From: Lachnospiraceae bacterium
GTDB taxonomy: Bacteria > Bacillota > Clostridia > Lachnospirales > Lachnospiraceae
Assembly: GCA_009780115.1 (NCBI GenBank)
Contig: WRAQ01000008.1
Coordinates: 17,711 to 81,710 of the forward strand
Direction: 5' to 3'
Length of the DNA: 64,000 nt
Shown here: positions 61,128 to 64,000 of the stretch, piece after piece
How the letters are laid out: every line of letters begins with the position of its first letter
Numbering within the stretch: position 1 is the stretch's first letter
Made by a program: the position numbers and the translations under genes
Notes under the pieces: generated by a model
Told to the model about the DNA's origin: nothing
The model's database searches: none
Seen by the model: the letters and a program-made list of their open reading frames with translations, nothing else

Positions 61128-61837
61128 TGGACAAATCAGTAGTAATAACCGGGGCCGGGCGAGGCCTGGGCTTTTCCCTGGTAAAACAACATATAGAGCG
61201 CGGCGACCGGGTGTATGCTTATGAATTAGACCTCACTGAAGAACTGGAAAATTATGCCAGGGAAAACGAAAAACTTAATATTTATCAATGTGATGTCGCA
61301 TCAACGGAAAGTGTTGCCGCGGCAACTTCCGATATGCTTAGCCGTGAGGAAAAAATTGATTTTATTTATAATAATGCCGGTATATTTCGTTTTGAAGACC
61401 GGTGCGGCCTTGCTGATACGGATATAGATGCCAGCGTTATAATGATTCAGGTAAATGCGGTTGGCTTGCTAAGAATGTGTAAGGCGGTCCTGCCGAAATT
61501 GGGTGAGGGCAGTATGGTAGTTAACATTACCAGCGAATCGGGCAGTATCGGTGACAATTATCGTGAAGTAGAGTATATGTATGGAATGAGTAAAGCCGCC
61601 GCTAATATGGCTTCGATGATTTTTCAAAAAGAAGTGGAGAAGTACGGGACCAGGGTGATTTGTTTCCATCCCGGCTGGCTTAGAAGCCCGATGAGCGGCA
61701 AATATGCCGTGGACAGCCCCTATTCGGTCAGTTGTGATGAAAGTGCGGCGAATATTGTCGCCTATTCTGTCAATCCCGAGCGGATTCCGGAAGGGGTTTA
61801 CTTTATGGAACATACGGGGAAACCATTACCTTGGTGA
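61127..61837 (+). CDS. Short-chain dehydrogenase/reductase
   Basis: 236 residues starting at ATG 61127 in the TAATG overlap; the longer frame from 61061 is a shadow of the VOC gene. Classical SDR motifs: VVITGAGRGLGFSLVKQH (cofactor), DFIYNNAGIFRFEDRCG (NNAG), catalytic Ser in VVNITSESGSIG and YMYGMSKAAANMASMIFQ (YXXXK by position). NAD(P)-dependent oxidation or reduction of an unknown alcohol/ketone. The pairing with a VOC protein and following MFS gene suggests a small catabolic set. Confidence 0.88.
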   Translation: MDKSVVITGAGRGLGFSLVKQHIERGDRVYAYELDLTEELENYARENEKLNIYQCDVASTESVAAATSDMLSREEKIDFIYNNAGIFRFEDRCGLADTDIDASVIMIQVNAVGLLRMCKAVLPKLGEGSMVVNITSESGSIGDNYREVEYMYGMSKAAANMASMIFQKEVEKYGTRVICFHPGWLRSPMSGKYAVDSPYSVSCDESAANIVAYSVNPERIPEGVYFMEHTGKPLPW

Positions 61838-61862
61838 TTATTTACAATATACTTAGTCGTGA

Positions 61863-62010
61863 GTGACCTTCTGACTTCGCAAGCAGTGCGCTTTAAAACG
61901 TCGGCACTAGGTTTCGTATTTAGAAACCGTAGTACCGTTACGTTTTACATCAGAGCGGAGCGCGATAAAACGAGCGCAGCATCAACTGCGGCGAAGCACA
62001 GAGAGGTCAC
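61863..62010 (+). other. Large folded spacer between SDR and MFS genes
   Basis: Outer stem GTGACC (61863-61868) with GGTCAC (62005-62010), extended by CTTCGC/GCGAAG; inner hairpins include GGTTTC-GTATTTA-GAAACC. The repeated short GC-rich arms resemble the layout, not the sequence, of the spacer before acpP. No terminator U-tract. Possibly a repeat element or leader. Confidence 0.5.
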
Positions 62011-62047
62011 ACGCGGAAGTTATATATTGTAGTAGATAGGAGAAACT

Positions 62048-63271
62048 ATGATACAAGAAAAATTAAATGTCAAAGCGACAATTTTGCTATCGTTCGGATT
62101 TTTTGGCTCATCACTTGTTTGGAGCGTATACAACGCTTATGTGCCGCTGATGTTGCGGGACACTTTTTTACTTAGCGCCTTTACTGTTGGTATTGTAATG
62201 AGTATTGACAATTTCTTCGGGGTTATCTTTCAGCCTCTTTTTGGCAGCTTAAGTGACAAAACCCGGACCCGCTTTGGCCGAAGGCTTCCATATATGTATA
62301 TATGTATGCCGATATGCGCCTTATTGTTTGTCTTTATCCCGGTTATGAACAAGATGGATAAAGCAAATGACCTTTGGGCTTTCATGGGCGTGGTGATTAT
62401 GTTCACGTTTGTAATGTCGATTTGGCGTACCCCTGCCGTATCGCTGATGCCGGACTTGACCCCCGGGCCGCTTCGCAGCAAAGCTAACGGCATTGTCAAC
62501 CTGATGGGCGGCATTGCGGCGATTCTGGCTTTTGCCGGCGGCGGCCTCTTGTTTGAGTTAGGCGGGTTTTCCCTGCCGTTTCAGGTAAGTGCGGCAATAT
62601 TGATTGCGGCGATGGCGGTGTTGGCTTTCTTTGTCCGCGAACCAAAACTTCCTGAAAAGATTGAAAAGAAAGAGAAAGAAGCAAAGGTCAAATTGGAACC
62701 AAAAGAGAAGAAAAGCTTGATTCTCATCTTATGCGCGATATTTTTCTGGTTCGCCGGTTACAATGCGGTCGAAACTTTCTTTACTTCATATGCAACCGAT
62801 ACGATGAATGTTTCTCCGGGCCAGGCAGCAATGATGCTTTCATTGTTTGCCCTTGCCTTAGTGATTTTCGCCATCCCGGCCGGTACAATCGGGGATAAAC
62901 TTGGCCGCCGTAAAACAATTCTCTTCGGCCTTTTCGGGATTACTTGTATGTTTTTCCCCTTGATGTTTGTCACTAATGCCAATCTTGCCCGGGTTTTGTT
63001 AATCTTAAGCGGTATGTGCTGGGCTTGTGTTAATATTAATTCGCTTCCGATGATAGTAAGAATCGCCGGGCCATTAAAGATTGGCACTTTTATCGGTTAT
63101 TACTATTTATTTTCTTTCAGCTCACAAATCGTAACAACGCCGATATATGGCGCAATTTACGACTATGTCGGCCATTACCAATCACTTTTCATTTATGCTT
63201 CAGTGACATTTATCTTGGCTTTTGGCTGCCTTTTCTTCGTAAAGCATGGTGAGGATAACGTAAAGAGTTAA
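62048..63271 (+). CDS. MFS transporter (SLC45/GPH-like sugar carrier)
   Basis: 407 residues, 12 membrane segments. The first half has the signature GSLSDKTRTRFGRRLPYMYI (typical of SLC45/sucrose-type and GPH carriers) and the second half its repeat PAGTIGDKLGRRKTILFGLF. Segment WRTPAVSLMPDLTPGPLRSK is family-typical. A charged central loop (PEKIEKKEKEAKVKLEPKEK) is longer than usual. Likely a cation-coupled sugar or glycoside importer; the substrate is unknown. TAGGAGA precedes the ATG. It follows the SDR/VOC pair and the folded spacer. Confidence 0.87.
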   Translation: MIQEKLNVKATILLSFGFFGSSLVWSVYNAYVPLMLRDTFLLSAFTVGIVMSIDNFFGVIFQPLFGSLSDKTRTRFGRRLPYMYICMPICALLFVFIPVMNKMDKANDLWAFMGVVIMFTFVMSIWRTPAVSLMPDLTPGPLRSKANGIVNLMGGIAAILAFAGGGLLFELGGFSLPFQVSAAILIAAMAVLAFFVREPKLPEKIEKKEKEAKVKLEPKEKKSLILILCAIFFWFAGYNAVETFFTSYATDTMNVSPGQAAMMLSLFALALVIFAIPAGTIGDKLGRRKTILFGLFGITCMFFPLMFVTNANLARVLLILSGMCWACVNINSLPMIVRIAGPLKIGTFIGYYYLFSFSSQIVTTPIYGAIYDYVGHYQSLFIYASVTFILAFGCLFFVKHGEDNVKS

Positions 63272-63294
63272 TCTAAGTGTCATTCTTCCAATTA

Positions 63295-64000
63295 TTATTT
63301 AGTAGTCCGATGGATTGTTACGACTCGCCAACGTCCGGTGAGCAGATAAATAATTAAAAAGATTAGGGCCCCGACAGTTGCTGCCGGTATAGCAAGCCCG
63401 ATGCCGAAAAGACCTAAACCGGCGGTGGTAGAAAGAAATATCGCTGCCGGTATTCTAATTGCAACCGAACTGATAACTGTATTTGTTAATGAGATATTGG
63501 CGTGTCCGGCGCCGGTAATTAAACCATTATAGCAAAAAACAAAGGGGACGATTAAGTAATCCCATGAAGATGAGCGCAGATAAATAATCCCGGCTTCAAT
63601 AACCGGCAGCGACGAAGAGAAGAAACTCATAATCGGCCGGGGTAATAGTTGGGCAAAAATAAATAATATTGTTCCAATAATCAGCGAAATCCCAATCCCG
63701 TTATTCGTAGTCCGCATTGCCCGGTCATGCCGGCCGGCTCCCAGGTTTTGGGCACACATCATCGAAACAGAATTACCCAGCGCAATCAAAGGCATAATCG
63801 CCATCCCGTTAAAACGACCGGCAAGGCCAACCGCTGCGGCTACCGAAACGCCATAACCATTAACCAGCATCGACATCAACAGAAATGAGAACATGACGAC
63901 CACTTGTGAAAGCCCGGCCGGAATCCCAAGTTTCAGAATAAGTACCAGCTTTTCCTTATGGATAACAAAACTTTTTGGTTTGAAGTCAAACATAAAGCCG
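63295..64000 (-). CDS. MATE family efflux transporter (C-terminal part)
   Basis: The frame is open on the minus strand to the window edge; only the last 235 or so residues are present, about the second half of the usual 450. MATE features: ILKLGIPAGLSQVVVMFSFL, GVSVAAAVGLAGRFNGMAIM, ALGNSVSMMCAQNLGAGRHD, and the GLITGAGHANISLTNTVISS helix region. It exports drugs or metabolites using Na+ or H+ gradients. The ATG at 63993 is internal; the true start lies beyond 64000. Converges with the MFS gene, 23 nt apart. Confidence 0.88.
   Translation of the reverse strand, partial: GFMFDFKPKSFVIHKEKLVLILKLGIPAGLSQVVVMFSFLLMSMLVNGYGVSVAAAVGLAGRFNGMAIMPLIALGNSVSMMCAQNLGAGRHDRAMRTTNNGIGISLIIGTILFIFAQLLPRPIMSFFSSSLPVIEAGIIYLRSSSWDYLIVPFVFCYNGLITGAGHANISLTNTVISSVAIRIPAAIFLSTTAGLGLFGIGLAIPAATVGALIFLIIYLLTGRWRVVTIHRTTK

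Overview
The window looks like a chromosome segment of a low-to-middle GC Firmicute of class Clostridia. The evidence is the plsX-acpP-rnc-smc-ftsY housekeeping order, an Mg-type pta, a clostridial TmcAL, zinc-ribbon L32, SpoIID/LytB, VanZ and PilZ proteins, strong GGAGG ribosome sites and TTGACA/TATAAT promoters. No rRNA, tRNA, CRISPR array or intact transposase was seen. Conserved genes alternate with visibly AT-richer accessory blocks.

Layout. 1-5.0 kb: end of an unidentified gene, a solute-binding lipoprotein, tcdA, a YjbR protein and, convergent, tmcAL. 5.1-10.7 kb: pta followed by an accessory stretch (nitroreductase, broken flavin-oxidase gene, two paralogous unknown proteins, DUF3788, debris) at the place where ackA and DUF177 often lie before rpmF. 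10.7-20.1 kb: rpmF, an orphan LytTR regulator on the other strand, then plsX-acpP-rnc-smc-ftsY and ilvA. 20.2-23.7 kb: an AT-rich three-gene cassette (nitrilase-fold protein, winged helix, DUF1828-like), possibly a defence or conflict module. 23.7-30.0 kb: a broken copy of the end of a diguanylate cyclase gene, a perfect 56-bp palindrome, a decaying cysteine-rich peptide locus, a second solute-binding lipoprotein and the full LacI-like/GGDEF gene. 30.2-34.1 kb: a 6S-like RNA, stacked hairpins, spoIID-like and yihY-like genes.

34.1-42.5 kb holds the clearest specialised system: a CXXX-repeat cysteine peptide, a long radical SAM/SPASM maturase, a small modification-system protein, a small membrane protein, an ABC ATPase with FtsX-like permease, and a full ABC exporter. 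It lies behind a promoter and an attenuator-like leader. 42.5-52.4 kb is mostly housekeeping: pheS-pheT, M18 aminopeptidase, queA, PilZ, VanZ and an EF-G-like GTPase.

52.4-59.4 kb is a second candidate system. It has a duplicated HTH-TPR regulator next to a 40-codon hydrophobic peptide ORF, then a minus-strand unit with an XRE regulator, a 55-aa amphipathic peptide, a gingipain-like C25 peptidase without signal peptide and a 96-aa protein, and finally an ABC exporter. No described system known to me has this layout. 59.5-64 kb carries DUF362, VOC, SDR, MFS and the end of a MATE gene.

Three families of folded intergenic repeats recur with paired changes in their stems: palindromes at 6.2, 24.1 and 54.7 kb; a TTAGGC element at 18.8, 30.7 and 49.8 kb; and GC-rich hairpins at 11.1 and 30.5 kb.
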